Source: a virus. Taken from it: DNA of 64,000 nucleotides. Both the position numbers and the translations under genes were made by a program. The notes below the pieces were generated by a model. That model searched no databases, had not been told where the DNA came from, and saw only the letters and a list, made by a program, of their open reading frames with translations. The stretch lies in IMG/VR virus record IMGVR_UViG_3300046010_008569, positions 1-64,000 of that record. The stretch is one strand, 5' to 3'. This document shows, piece after piece, positions 17,936-25,809 of this stretch (the stretch's first letter is position 1; every line of letters begins with the position of its first letter).

Positions 17936-18427
17936 TTAGTTCGGGAGCGCCCCAGGGAAAGCCGGGAGCTTCAGGTCTTTCAGAATGTCGGGGAGACGAT
18001 TGCGAATCTTCTTCTCAATCTCTTCCTTGCCGCCAGCGAAGCGGAGAAGCCAGCCCGGGGCGATGCGAACAATGTCTCGAGCCACTGCGGCCACAAAGGC
18101 GTTACCGACATCAACCGAGATACCCCTGCGGGCGAGTTCCGGGTTCCTCTCGATCAGGGCGGAGAGACCGCCCTTGACGTAGCCAGCGATGATGTTATCC
18201 AATCGAGCGAGCTTGGCAGCGAAGCCGAACGGGCCAAGGAACTTCTCGATCAGCGCCAGCACGGCTGCACCAACAGAAGCCGCTACTGCGGCAATGGTGC
18301 CGGCCTGGAACACTTCAGGCGGTACGATCAAGACATCGGTGTCTGCCGCAACTTGCGCGGCAAAGGCAATTGCCGGCACAAAGAGCGCCGCGACAAACGC
18401 GAAAAGCGTAAGCAAAGACTTCTGCAT
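17936..18427 (-). CDS. Exported/membrane protein, possible holin-like, 163 aa
   Basis: The N-terminus (MQKSLLTLFAFVAALFVPAI with AFAAQ next) is a clear signal peptide or signal anchor. A second hydrophobic helix lies near residues 42-64 (AGTIAAVAASVGAAVLALIE). The rest is amphipathic and basic. Two hydrophobic helices and a charged tail fit a holin or other envelope protein, but the length (163) exceeds most holins. No endolysin is adjacent. Function uncertain. Confidence 0.65.
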   Translation of the reverse strand: MQKSLLTLFAFVAALFVPAIAFAAQVAADTDVLIVPPEVFQAGTIAAVAASVGAAVLALIEKFLGPFGFAAKLARLDNIIAGYVKGGLSALIERNPELARRGISVDVGNAFVAAVARDIVRIAPGWLLRFAGGKEEIEKKIRNRLPDILKDLKLPAFPGALPN

Positions 18428-18436
18428 GGTTCCTTC

Positions 18437-18742
18437 TCAGATACTCAATTTAGGAGTGGCTTTTGCATACAGCGCTTCAATGCTGCGCTGGTGCGCTTCA
18501 ACCTTCTCCCTCAAGCCATTGATATAGGCATTGAGGTTTTCCATTGCTCGTTCATGAGAGGCTCGAGCTTCGGTTTCTGCGGCAACTAGAATGGCGAGGT
18601 GCTCTTCAAGGGCCTCGAGCGGGCCGCTGAGAGCGGCTTGATTGACGCCAGGTTGAAGAACCTGCTCAGCAATATCAGCATAAGCCGATGACGGAACTGG
18701 CTTTTCTTTGAGAAAATCGGGAACTAACTGAGCAAGTTTCAT
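18437..18742 (-). CDS. Small helical protein, 101 aa
   Basis: The ATG at 18742 is chosen because GGAGGT lies 4-5 nt upstream; an earlier in-frame ATG at 18784 lacks one. The product begins MKLAQLVPDFLKEKPVPSSA and is mostly helical, with a heptad-like segment (EEHLAILVAAETEARASHER) that could form a coiled coil. It lies between the signal-peptide protein and a tiny Asp/Gly-rich gene. Role unknown. Confidence 0.65.
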   Translation of the reverse strand: MKLAQLVPDFLKEKPVPSSAYADIAEQVLQPGVNQAALSGPLEALEEHLAILVAAETEARASHERAMENLNAYINGLREKVEAHQRSIEALYAKATPKLSI

Positions 18743-18796
18743 TATGACCTCCAATGAGAGCCTTACCCATATAGGATTTAGCATGGCGAATCAACC

Positions 18797-18943
18797 TTAA
18801 TCATTGACCCCATCCTCGACGCCGTCATTGGAGACGCCGTCAGTGATAGTGACGCCGTCTCCTCGCGTTACAGAATCCGACACGGCGACGCCGGTCGGGC
18901 CGCTCGAGTTAGTCTCGCCTGTTAGGATCAGCAGAAGAGACAT
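18797..18943 (-). CDS. Tiny Asp/Gly/Val-rich protein, 48 aa
   Basis: A 48-codon frame runs from ATG 18943 to TAA 18797, starting 3 nt after the stop of the long structural gene at 18947. It encodes a hydrophobic start (MSLLLILTGE) and a strand-prone repeat of the form T-x-x-D-G-V (GVTITDGVSNDGVEDGVND). The regular spacing of Gly-Val pairs and tight placement support a real gene. No function is proposed. Confidence 0.5.
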   Translation of the reverse strand: MSLLLILTGETNSSGPTGVAVSDSVTRGDGVTITDGVSNDGVEDGVND

Positions 18944-18946
18944 GGG

Positions 18947-20404
18947 TTATTCCCAGCCGTAGATCGGCGTCCAGACGAACGTGATGGTCTGCGATGCCGT
19001 GGCCGTGCCGACAAGAAACTTGCCGACGAGCTGAACGAACTCGCCTGGGTTCACGAAGATAGGCGCGTCGCCAAGGTCAACCATGATTGCCCCGCCTTGC
19101 GGGCCTTGGCCGATTGCAGCGGCGACGGGCCAAGTCATATAGCCAAGCGGCAAGCGACGCGGCGCTTTGGCTGCTGCGGCTTCAGCCGTGGCCAGCGACA
19201 CAGCCGTGTGGCCATAAGCCAGCGAGAATTGCAGCGTGGTCGCCGTGGTCGCGACCGCAGCGCCAGTGTTCACCGCATCGATACGAATACCGCGAATAAC
19301 ACAGCGCCGACCTTGGACGTTGGCCGTGCCTGCCGGGATTTGGTAGCTACCCCAGATGCCGTCCGTCGCAGCCGCAGCCGCAGCCGTGACAACACCTTGA
19401 CCGCCCAAGCCTGCCGGCAAGTTGGCCGTCAGCGCCGTGTTCGACGGCGCCGCAGCGGTAGGGTTGGTGCTGTTCGGATAGGTCGCAAGCGAGCCCATCG
19501 TGCCGCCTGAGAGGCCCTGATACGCGCCATAGGCGCGGTTACCAACCACCGAGGCCGTTTGCGAGATGTTCGGGCCACCGATGGTAACGGTGTAGTCGTT
19601 CAGCACGAACGACAGAGCCGATCCAGCAGCGCCGCCCGTAATGACGTGACGCAAGGCCACCGGGAGCGATGCGCTCATGCACGGCTGGCCTTGGCCTACC
19701 GGCGTCTCAATCTCTGCGTAGAGAACGTCATCAATCCAGAACTTAACGCTGTGCTCATGGATCGAGATGATGAACTGGTACTTTTGGTTGTTCGTGTAGT
19801 CGAAGTCAAAGACGCTGCTGGTCGTTTCCGTGCCATTCGAGTTGATGACACCGAACAGGCCAGCGCTGGTCAGACGGAAGTAAATGCCGTCAGTCGGCGC
19901 GTATGGGTTGGAAGTCGCAAGCCGCGCAAAGCCGAAGTCCACGATGGTGTTAGTGGTGGGCTGCGCTGAGAAGCTGCCCGCGAACTCGCCGTAGAGATTA
20001 GACGAGCCAATAAGCGGGAACTCGGCGTAAGTGTTGAACTCAACGCCAGTGGTCGTGGTTGTGATGTTGCCGCTGTTCGTGGTCAGGCCCGCGGCCGTCC
20101 ACGTAATCGCCATCGTCGTGTTGCGGTAAGCGAACTTGCCGGTGTTCTGAGCCGTGTAGTTGAACGTCTCGATGTCAAAGATCGCTTCGCTTGCGATCCG
20201 CAGCTTGGCGTCGTCGTCCGTCTCGGGCGATGCTAGATAGGCCGTGCCCGTCTTTGCGCCGGGGTCGTTCTCTGAGAACAGCCGCACGGCGCCGACTTCT
20301 GCCGGCGTGGCGGCTTGGGCTAGATTGACCTTCAGGCGCGTGTTGGAATCGACGCCCGCAAGGTTGCCGCTGGAGCCGTCTTTGATGTTATTCGCAAAGC
20401 CCAT
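18947..20404 (-). CDS. Head-fibre/decoration-type structural protein, 485 aa
   Basis: A 485-residue Thr/Ala/Gly-rich protein. Residues 110-260 look like a concanavalin/LamG-type jelly roll (YAEFPLIGSSNLYGEFAGSF, then KYQFIISIHEHSVKFWIDDV). The C-terminal third has IPAGTANVQGRRCVIRGIRI and FVNPGEFVQLVGKF, patterns found in head-decoration or fibre proteins that bind glycans. It is encoded between the capsid group and the connector group, so it is likely a capsid appendage. Starts MGFANNIKDGSSGNLAGVDS. Confidence 0.7.
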   Translation of the reverse strand: MGFANNIKDGSSGNLAGVDSNTRLKVNLAQAATPAEVGAVRLFSENDPGAKTGTAYLASPETDDDAKLRIASEAIFDIETFNYTAQNTGKFAYRNTTMAITWTAAGLTTNSGNITTTTTGVEFNTYAEFPLIGSSNLYGEFAGSFSAQPTTNTIVDFGFARLATSNPYAPTDGIYFRLTSAGLFGVINSNGTETTSSVFDFDYTNNQKYQFIISIHEHSVKFWIDDVLYAEIETPVGQGQPCMSASLPVALRHVITGGAAGSALSFVLNDYTVTIGGPNISQTASVVGNRAYGAYQGLSGGTMGSLATYPNSTNPTAAAPSNTALTANLPAGLGGQGVVTAAAAAATDGIWGSYQIPAGTANVQGRRCVIRGIRIDAVNTGAAVATTATTLQFSLAYGHTAVSLATAEAAAAKAPRRLPLGYMTWPVAAAIGQGPQGGAIMVDLGDAPIFVNPGEFVQLVGKFLVGTATASQTITFVWTPIYGWE

Positions 20405-20407
20405 GCT

Positions 20408-20683
20408 TTAAGCCCACACGTAACGGATTTTGAAAGTTCCCCAGAACAGGTCCATCAGGGAGGTAACGTAAAGAGTGAAGTTGCCGGAGCCTGGTTCGCA
20501 CGCTAGCTTCCATGAGGCTGATGCGTGTCGATGATCGCTGGCATCGTTATCGGCTGTTGAATCGATCATCACGAAGGCCTCTACATAGGCAGAGCTTGTG
20601 ACATCGGCATCAGTGATGACGACGCTAGCTTCAGCCAGCGGCGTCGAGCCAAAGTCTACAGTGGCTGTGCCAGTGCCGGCCAT
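20408..20683 (-). CDS. Small beta-rich virion protein, 91 aa
   Basis: The 91-residue protein is strand-rich with TATVDFGSTPLAEASVVITD at its start and a central SSAYVEAFVMIDSTA; its end is hydrophobic and aromatic (LMDLFWGTFKIRYVWA). This pattern is seen in small tail or head-fibre subunits encoded next to fibre genes in many phages. It starts 5 nt after the coiled-coil gene and is 4 nt before the next. Role inferred from place only. Confidence 0.65.
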   Translation of the reverse strand: MAGTGTATVDFGSTPLAEASVVITDADVTSSAYVEAFVMIDSTADNDASDHRHASASWKLACEPGSGNFTLYVTSLMDLFWGTFKIRYVWA

Positions 20684-20687
20684 GGGG

Positions 20688-21260
20688 CTACGAGCCCCAT
20701 GCTTGGATCATCTTTTGCAGGCGCTCTTGGATGCTGGCCCGTTCGGCTGCAACCGCGGCCTTTTCCTTATCGAGCTCAGCCGCTTGAGCAGAGATTGAGG
20801 CTTCCTTTGCCTCAGCTTCGCGCGTCAACGCAGAAGCGTTTGATGCTGCCTCAGCTGCTTTCGCGTTAGCCTCGTCGGTCACTTGCTTTGCCTTGGCCTC
20901 AGCGCTTTTAACAGCAGCCTCGGCCACAGCGACCTTACTCTCACTCAGTGCCACAACAGCAGCAGAGTCAGCAAGAGCCTTGCTTGCTGCCGCTTGAGCG
21001 TCTTCAATGATCTTGGCCGCGAGTGCGTTTGCTTTGTCCAGTTCAGCCTTGGCATTCTCGAGAGCCGCCTTAGCGGCGTCTCTTGCTGACAAGACTTCTT
21101 CTGCCGGGCCGACGAGGTCAACTACAGCCTTGGCTTTCGCCTCAGCCGCGGCGAGCTCTGCGAGCTTCGCCTTGAAAGCCTCTTGATCCGCGAGGAGGTT
21201 CAAGGCGCCCATCAAGTTGTTTGATTGGCTGCCCTCGAACATTGCGCCAGAGACGCTCAT
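20688..21260 (-). CDS. Ala/Lys/Glu coiled-coil protein, 190 aa
   Basis: The start at 21260 is chosen because its A is shared with the upstream stop (TAATG), the usual arrangement here; an earlier in-frame ATG at 21299 would overlap further. After MSVSGAMFEGSQSNNLMGAL the protein is one long Ala/Glu/Lys helix, predicted coiled coil for about 150 residues. It may be a fibre shaft or a scaffold-like helper. The same amino-acid bias appears in the protein at 30663-32321. Confidence 0.65.
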   Translation of the reverse strand: MSVSGAMFEGSQSNNLMGALNLLADQEAFKAKLAELAAAEAKAKAVVDLVGPAEEVLSARDAAKAALENAKAELDKANALAAKIIEDAQAAASKALADSAAVVALSESKVAVAEAAVKSAEAKAKQVTDEANAKAAEAASNASALTREAEAKEASISAQAAELDKEKAAVAAERASIQERLQKMIQAWGS

Positions 21261-21595
21261 TAACCTGTCCTCCCGGCCTGAGCGCCCTTCAAGATGCACG
21301 ATCCAGAACCGGAGTTCTGCCGAAGCCGGATGCCGCGCACTGGATAAGCGTAGTTGCCATCGGCGTTAGCCGTTGCCGCAGCAACCGACGCATGGTTGAA
21401 CCACACGGCGGTTGCTGGGTTGAACGTGGCGGCGAAGACATCGTCAAACGTGTGCTGAACCGTATAGCTTACGGTCCCAGTGACTGCCACTCCAAACCCA
21501 ATATTGAACGGGGTAGAGTGTAAGTCCGGAATGAACACGTCAGAGACGGTCGCCCCGCCAGAAGCGTCTGTCGTTCTAAGCGTAAAGGGCCTCAT
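21260..21595 (-). CDS. Small beta-rich virion protein, 111 aa
   Basis: This 111-residue product is strand-rich, with FNIGFGVAVTGTVSYTVQHT and a C-terminal GIRLRQNSGSGSCILKGAQA. The pattern (a two-sheet fold with a conserved 'R-x-R-x-N-x-G/S' near the end) fits head-decoration or appendage subunits encoded beside major capsid genes. It overlaps the next gene by one base. No name is claimed. Confidence 0.65.
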   Translation of the reverse strand: MRPFTLRTTDASGGATVSDVFIPDLHSTPFNIGFGVAVTGTVSYTVQHTFDDVFAATFNPATAVWFNHASVAAATANADGNYAYPVRGIRLRQNSGSGSCILKGAQAGRTG

Positions 21596-21607
21596 GGTAG
21601 GGCCTCT

Positions 21608-22057
21608 TTACGAAGTCTTGGACGAGTAAGACGGAATGTAACCAATCGTGCCGTTGACGTTGATCTTAACCCATTGCGTAACCGCACCGGGCGTGGTCTT
21701 GGTCGTGCCTGAATCGACTGCCTTGTGAGTGCCAGCAGCCGCGTTGAACCAGAACACAGCAGCGTCAGTGTTTGCAGCTGGGCCGGCGCCGCCGAGAACA
21801 GGAGAGACAAGCTTGATGTAGTTGTGTCGCGTAACCGTCTGCGCGGTGGCGGCGTTGTAAGTCGGGGCCATCGAGATGCCCGCGACCGTGCCGTCTGCAA
21901 CAGTGCCAGTGATCGTGCCAGTTTGAGCCAGGTCAGCTTGACCGGACGTGACGTTACCAACCACGTTGCCAGTGACGTTACCGGTCACGTTGCCAATGAG
22001 ATTACCGACGAAGCCTTCTTCGGCGGTGATCGAACCTTTTGTGGTGCTATTGCCCAT
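21608..22057 (-). CDS. Head-fibre/decoration protein with GNV-T repeats, 149 aa
   Basis: Residues 18-38 contain four to five copies of the tetrad Gly-Asn-Val-Thr/Val (NLIGNVTGNVTGNVVGNVTS), which would form a thin beta-roll or triple-stranded spiral. The C-terminal part is a small globular beta domain (HNYIKLVSPVLGGAG, VTQWVKINVNGTIGYIPSY). The gene lies just downstream of the major capsid gene, beyond a hairpin at 22079-22101, the usual place of head fibres or decoration proteins. Function inferred. Confidence 0.7.
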   Translation of the reverse strand: MGNSTTKGSITAEEGFVGNLIGNVTGNVTGNVVGNVTSGQADLAQTGTITGTVADGTVAGISMAPTYNAATAQTVTRHNYIKLVSPVLGGAGPAANTDAAVFWFNAAAGTHKAVDSGTTKTTPGAVTQWVKINVNGTIGYIPSYSSKTS

Positions 22058-22078
22058 GAGCGTATCCTAAGAGGAAGC

Positions 22079-22101
22079 GGGGGAGGGACTGGCCCTCCCC
22101 C
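22079..22101 (-). terminator. Hairpin after the major capsid gene
   Basis: A perfect 9-bp inverted repeat (GGGGGAGGG / CCCTCCCCC, 5-nt loop) lies 9 nt beyond the capsid stop. On the minus strand it is followed by GCTTCCTCTT, only a weak U-run, so it is probably a partial terminator or mRNA-stabilising 3' hairpin that lets capsid mRNA exceed downstream genes. Confidence 0.6.
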
Positions 22102-22109
22102 TAGGTTTC

Positions 22110-23024
22110 TTACGAGCCGCCCGGCGAACCGTACATGCCGAGAGGATCGGCAATGCCGAAGCTGTAACGCTCGCGGCCTTTGTACTTGACGTTGCCGGTA
22201 TCGAAGTCGCCTTCCATACCCTTCTTCATCGCCACGCGCTGGAACATCTTGTAGCCGTTGGTGATGTCCGTCTTGAGGAACCAAGCGTTGGTGTCGGTCA
22301 GGTAGTTGATGACCGCCCAGCCGCCCGGGATACGACCAGTGCTCTTGATGGCATTGATGTCGTTATCCATCGTGCCAGGACGCTGTTCCGTCTTGAGGAT
22401 GCGTTCGGCTGTGAACTCGAGAGCGGACGGGATGATCAGGCGCGTCGGACGCGCGTTGACCAGCAAGCCGCGGTCGTCAGTCCAGGTGGACATCGCGATA
22501 ATCGCTGCTTCCAGCGAGGTCTCGTTCAGGTCCGCGCCGGCATTCGGACGGTTCGCGTTCACGCCACCGTTGATCAGCGGGTGATCGGTGTCGAAGGCGT
22601 ATTGGGCGTCAGCAGTCGTGTACGAAGTGAAGCCGAGGTTCAACGGAACCATCGCCTTGATCTGCTTCGTTTCCGCGAAGGAGCGAGCCAGAGCTCGCGT
22701 GCCACGCTCAGAAAGCGACTGATAGAGGTTGTCTTCCATCGCCTCTTCCGTCACCTGGAAACCGAGCTTTACGGTTTCGTGGCGCCAGCGGGCAACGTAG
22801 CTTTCCTGCATCGTGTCCATCGGGACACCGCCACCTTCCTCGGTCGTCTGGGCGAGACCGAGGCCCGTCACGCGAAGCTCTTCCTCAAACGAACGGTCTG
22901 AGTTGAACGTATCATAGACGAGTTTGTGTTGCTCTGGGTAGCGCTTGTACTCCAGGCCGAACAGGGCGTTTAGACCCGGCTCAAGCTCGCGGAGCAGTTG
23001 TGCGCGTGAAACAGCACCAGCCAT
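22110..23024 (-). CDS. Major capsid protein, HK97 fold (Mu gpT-like), 304 aa
   Basis: The 304-residue protein matches the pattern of major head subunits of the Mu gpT type: a helical N-terminus (AVSRAQLLRELEPGLNALFG), an E-loop region, FDTDHPLINGG near the middle, and ARPTRLIIPSALEFTAERIL in the A-domain, followed by WFLKTDITNG. Length is normal for the family. It follows the probable decoration gene at 23039 and precedes a strong hairpin. It forms the icosahedral shell, assembled on the scaffold encoded at 24262-25185. Confidence 0.85.
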   Translation of the reverse strand: MAGAVSRAQLLRELEPGLNALFGLEYKRYPEQHKLVYDTFNSDRSFEEELRVTGLGLAQTTEEGGGVPMDTMQESYVARWRHETVKLGFQVTEEAMEDNLYQSLSERGTRALARSFAETKQIKAMVPLNLGFTSYTTADAQYAFDTDHPLINGGVNANRPNAGADLNETSLEAAIIAMSTWTDDRGLLVNARPTRLIIPSALEFTAERILKTEQRPGTMDNDINAIKSTGRIPGGWAVINYLTDTNAWFLKTDITNGYKMFQRVAMKKGMEGDFDTGNVKYKGRERYSFGIADPLGMYGSPGGS

Positions 23025-23038
23025 AGTCAGCTATCTCC

Positions 23039-23659
23039 TTACGACGCCGCCACACCGGTCGCGGTGCGGTGGAAGTGCGTGTTCAATCGCACGTAAACTT
23101 CTGTATAGGTGTCGCCCACAGAGTTGCTCGGATCGTTGACGAAGCCAACGATACGGAGCGGAAGGGTGGACGTGTCGGCAATCGAGGAAGCGTCGAGAGC
23201 AACACCCGAGTTGCCAGTGACGGTGCTGCCGACTTGCGTCTGAATGATCGAGGCGTTGCAGCCAAAGGTCAGAGCGCCAAGCGTATCGTCAGCCTGGCAT
23301 CGGAAAACAACGTCAGGGTCATCAACCACAAACGCACGAATGTCGCTCGCCACGATAGCGCCAGGGTAGTAATGCCGCTGGAGCGGCTTGCTCGACACCG
23401 GATCGGTGTACTCGCAACCGACGAAGACGCCGACATTCGTGCCAGAGGCCGTAACGGTCGTCGCGGCAACGGTCGTGTTGAACCGCTGGATGTGACCGCG
23501 GTTGGTCGAGGACGCAATCAACTTGACCGGGTCGCCGTTGAAAATCGGCGTGGTCTCGTTGCTAGCGATCTTCATCAAGGTGAAGCCGCCGCTGTATGGT
23601 GAGCCGTTGCCCAGGCGATATGCCGGACGCAGGCCATACGGCTTTAGGGTCGTTGCCAT
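23039..23659 (-). CDS. Head decoration/stabilisation-like protein, 206 aa
   Basis: A beta-rich 206-residue protein whose start (MATTLKPYGLRPAYRLGNGS) is shared by structural proteins encoded just ahead of the major capsid gene in several podoviruses. The middle carries strands with alternating Thr/Val, a pattern typical of capsid-surface trimers. Spacing to the capsid gene is 14 nt with an AAGGAGA Shine-Dalgarno there. Capsid cement is the best guess. Confidence 0.65.
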   Translation of the reverse strand: MATTLKPYGLRPAYRLGNGSPYSGGFTLMKIASNETTPIFNGDPVKLIASSTNRGHIQRFNTTVAATTVTASGTNVGVFVGCEYTDPVSSKPLQRHYYPGAIVASDIRAFVVDDPDVVFRCQADDTLGALTFGCNASIIQTQVGSTVTGNSGVALDASSIADTSTLPLRIVGFVNDPSNSVGDTYTEVYVRLNTHFHRTATGVAAS

Positions 23660-23680
23660 TTTGTTCTCCGAACAAACCGC

Positions 23681-24262
23681 CTATCGGGGCGGTCGATTGT
23701 TCACAATGCTCGTGCCTTCGTTAGTGTACTTAACTCGACCGTCTTGTTCCTGGTCTTCCCGCAACCGTGCATTCACGGAATTGATCTGACGCAGGGAAAT
23801 CTCTTCGTAGTATTTCGCGCGTGCCTTTGCTCGTTCCACCGGAAGCCGGCAGAGGATAAGACCACCAAATTCAATCGTGTTGGTCGATTCGCCACGGTTA
23901 TACATCGTGGCCACAATCTCGGGGTAGTCTTCGGCTGCGCAGGGTCTCCACCCTTCTCGCATGGACCTAGCCATGTTCACGCTGTCAATTTCACCGCGGC
24001 TTGAGCCGCGTACCCAGCGGTGGACCCAGCCATCACGTTGCGGCGGGTCAGGTAGCGAGTCTGCCGGGCGCCAAGTTTGTTGGGCCAGATCGGCGTCTCG
24101 AGTTTCTGCCGAGCGCGGAGTGCGTGGAGCACGTTCCGAAGCAGAACGTGAAACACGTAGAGATTCCTCTGCCTGCTTGTCAAGTGATGCAGCAATCTTT
24201 TTCATTTGATCACCAAGGCCTTTGGCCTCGTCATCAGTATTCATGATGTCGTTCCTAGGCAT
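23681..24262 (-). CDS. Conserved head-region protein, 193 aa
   Basis: The N-terminal half is polar and probably disordered (SESLR/SRSASERAPRTPRSAE-type Ser/Arg/Ala sequence). The C-terminal half is compact, with WVHRWVRGSSRGEIDSVNMA, then MREGWRPCAAEDYPEI, EFGGLILCRLPVERAKARA and YYEEISLRQINSVNARL. I recall proteins of this pattern between scaffold and capsid genes in other phages, but no function. It overlaps the scaffold stop by one base. Confidence 0.7.
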   Translation of the reverse strand: MPRNDIMNTDDEAKGLGDQMKKIAASLDKQAEESLRVSRSASERAPRTPRSAETRDADLAQQTWRPADSLPDPPQRDGWVHRWVRGSSRGEIDSVNMARSMREGWRPCAAEDYPEIVATMYNRGESTNTIEFGGLILCRLPVERAKARAKYYEEISLRQINSVNARLREDQEQDGRVKYTNEGTSIVNNRPPR

Positions 24263-25185
24263 TAGTTGCCCTCCATCTTGAGTTTTTCTTCGATGTAGTC
24301 TTTGTGGCTGATGCCAAGTCTTGCGCAGAGAGCGGCCTCACTCTTGGTGATTCGATACACCTTCTTGCCGTTCTTGGTCTTGGCTCCGCCAGACCCGTTC
24401 AGGGCAGTCGTGCGTTGCTCAGCTTTCCGCGGCGCCGGACGTTCCTCCACTTCTTCCTCATCGTCGTCGTTGTCGTTCCCGAAATGTTCCGGGAACATCT
24501 TCTGCATCTTGCTGTCAATCTGCTCGTAGTATTCCTCCGAGTCAGGGGCGACGCCCTTCTTGATCAGCTTTTGATGAAGGCCATAGACATAGCCCGTCAT
24601 CTCTTCGTCTTTGTGGAACCAGTCTTGGTTTTTGGAATACCAGTCCTTGCGAGACTGCGGCCACTTTGACTGGTCGGCAGGATCGCCTTCATCTCGAGGC
24701 GCCGGCTGACTGTCGATTTCTCGTTCAGCCACCTCAACTCGAGAGATTTTGTTCTTAATTTCAGTGACTTTGACGGTGGCGTCCGCCACCTTAGCCCCAT
24801 CACCAAGCTCGATGGCTTCAGTCAGTTCCTTCTTGGCGGCATCAAGCTCAGAGCCGAGAGATGCCTTGTCCTTCGTGACAATGGCCTTAGTTGCGCCAGA
24901 CAGGTAAGTTCGGAGCTTTTGGATTTCGCCAACGGCGACCTGAAGCTCGCGCTCGGTTGCTTCCTTAGCCCGACGCTCGTCATGGCGCTTCTTGGTTAGA
25001 ACCTTGATCCGCTTGGCTGCGCCAGCGGAATAGTTCTTTAGTTCCTCGTCATCCGGCTCACTATCGTCGTCCAGATCGTTGTCTGTAGCCTTCGACCTAC
25101 CGCGGTCCTCTTCCGGCGTATCATCCTCGATGACAAACTCGAAATCGTCCTCGTCTTCGATCTCAACGGTTTCTGCGGCGCTCAT
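24262..25185 (-). CDS. Capsid scaffolding-like protein, 307 aa
   Basis: Highly charged 307-residue protein: an Asp/Glu-rich N-terminus (EIEDEDDFEFVIEDDTPEED), a helical, coiled-coil middle, an acidic block near residues 235-250 (FGNDNDDDEEEVEERPAP) and a basic C-terminal helix (YRITKSEAALCARLGISHKD). This is the usual make-up of internal scaffolds, where the basic tail binds the capsid. Its place between portal and major capsid is the standard location. Function inferred, with good support. Confidence 0.75.
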   Translation of the reverse strand: MSAAETVEIEDEDDFEFVIEDDTPEEDRGRSKATDNDLDDDSEPDDEELKNYSAGAAKRIKVLTKKRHDERRAKEATERELQVAVGEIQKLRTYLSGATKAIVTKDKASLGSELDAAKKELTEAIELGDGAKVADATVKVTEIKNKISRVEVAEREIDSQPAPRDEGDPADQSKWPQSRKDWYSKNQDWFHKDEEMTGYVYGLHQKLIKKGVAPDSEEYYEQIDSKMQKMFPEHFGNDNDDDEEEVEERPAPRKAEQRTTALNGSGGAKTKNGKKVYRITKSEAALCARLGISHKDYIEEKLKMEGN

Positions 25186-25610
25186 TAGGCGATCCTCTTG
25201 ATATTGCTCGGGTCCGTGACGACACCTTCGACGGTGTCATCGTTGATGAAGCGGAACTCTTTCTTAAGGTCAGGATTCTTCTTGTCCTGCCAGACAAGTC
25301 GCGTTCCAGAGTACGGCCGGACGATCACAAGATCGCCGGCCTTGCAATAAGGTCCAGACGGGAAGCGCTTCAGATCGGTGTAACAGGACTCACCCAACGC
25401 TACGACATACGCAACCGGCGAGGCCATTTCCTCTCGGTCCACGTACTCATCAGGGAGCATGATCCCGCTCGCGGTAGCGCGAGCATAGTCAGGCATGGCA
25501 ATCAAAATCTTCCAGCCTGTAGGTTTGATACTGAAATCATCGCGGCCGGTAACTTCCAGCACGGACTTGATAAAGTCTTCCCGGTTGGGAAGCATGTAAT
25601 TAGAGCTCAT
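25185..25610 (-). CDS. GroES/Cpn10-like co-chaperonin, 141 aa
   Basis: Residues 25-130 follow the GroES pattern: GWKILIAMPDYARATASGIM then LPDE, a strand with PVAYVVALGE, GPYCKAGDLVIVRPYSGTRL, and a last strand EFRFINDDTVEGVV. An N-terminal extension of about 25 residues precedes the fold. Phage co-chaperonins (T4 gp31) replace host GroES so that GroEL can enclose the large capsid protein; placement between portal and scaffold genes fits that job. It overlaps the upstream small gene by 11 nt and its last base is shared with the scaffold start. Family-level call by eye. Confidence 0.75.
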   Translation of the reverse strand: MSSNYMLPNREDFIKSVLEVTGRDDFSIKPTGWKILIAMPDYARATASGIMLPDEYVDREEMASPVAYVVALGESCYTDLKRFPSGPYCKAGDLVIVRPYSGTRLVWQDKKNPDLKKEFRFINDDTVEGVVTDPSNIKRIA

Positions 25611-25809
25611 TTTCTTCCTCGTTATCGCGCTCTTCTTTGGCGAGCGATTGAATTGTTAGCTCAACCCAATCTAGGGCGTTGATGTAACCTTGTGAATACT
25701 TAACTTGTTCAATATTAAGACTTTGGTTTGTCAGCAGGTTTTCTGCGTGATTCTCCCTTTGCTCTAGTCTTAGCTCGAGCAGTTTTCTCAGCACTTTCTC
25801 TGCGTTCAC
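25600..25809 (-). CDS. Small helical protein after portal gene, 69 aa
   Basis: The product is helical and charged (LRKLLELRLEQRENHAENLL), with QGYINALDWVELTIQSLAKE, a pattern seen in small proteins next to portal genes of related phages. Its start lies 95 nt inside the portal gene's 3' end, in another frame, and its stop overlaps the co-chaperonin start. Overlap of this size lowers confidence, but the composition of the protein looks real. Confidence 0.65.
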   Translation of the reverse strand: MNAEKVLRKLLELRLEQRENHAENLLTNQSLNIEQVKYSQGYINALDWVELTIQSLAKEERDNEEENEL

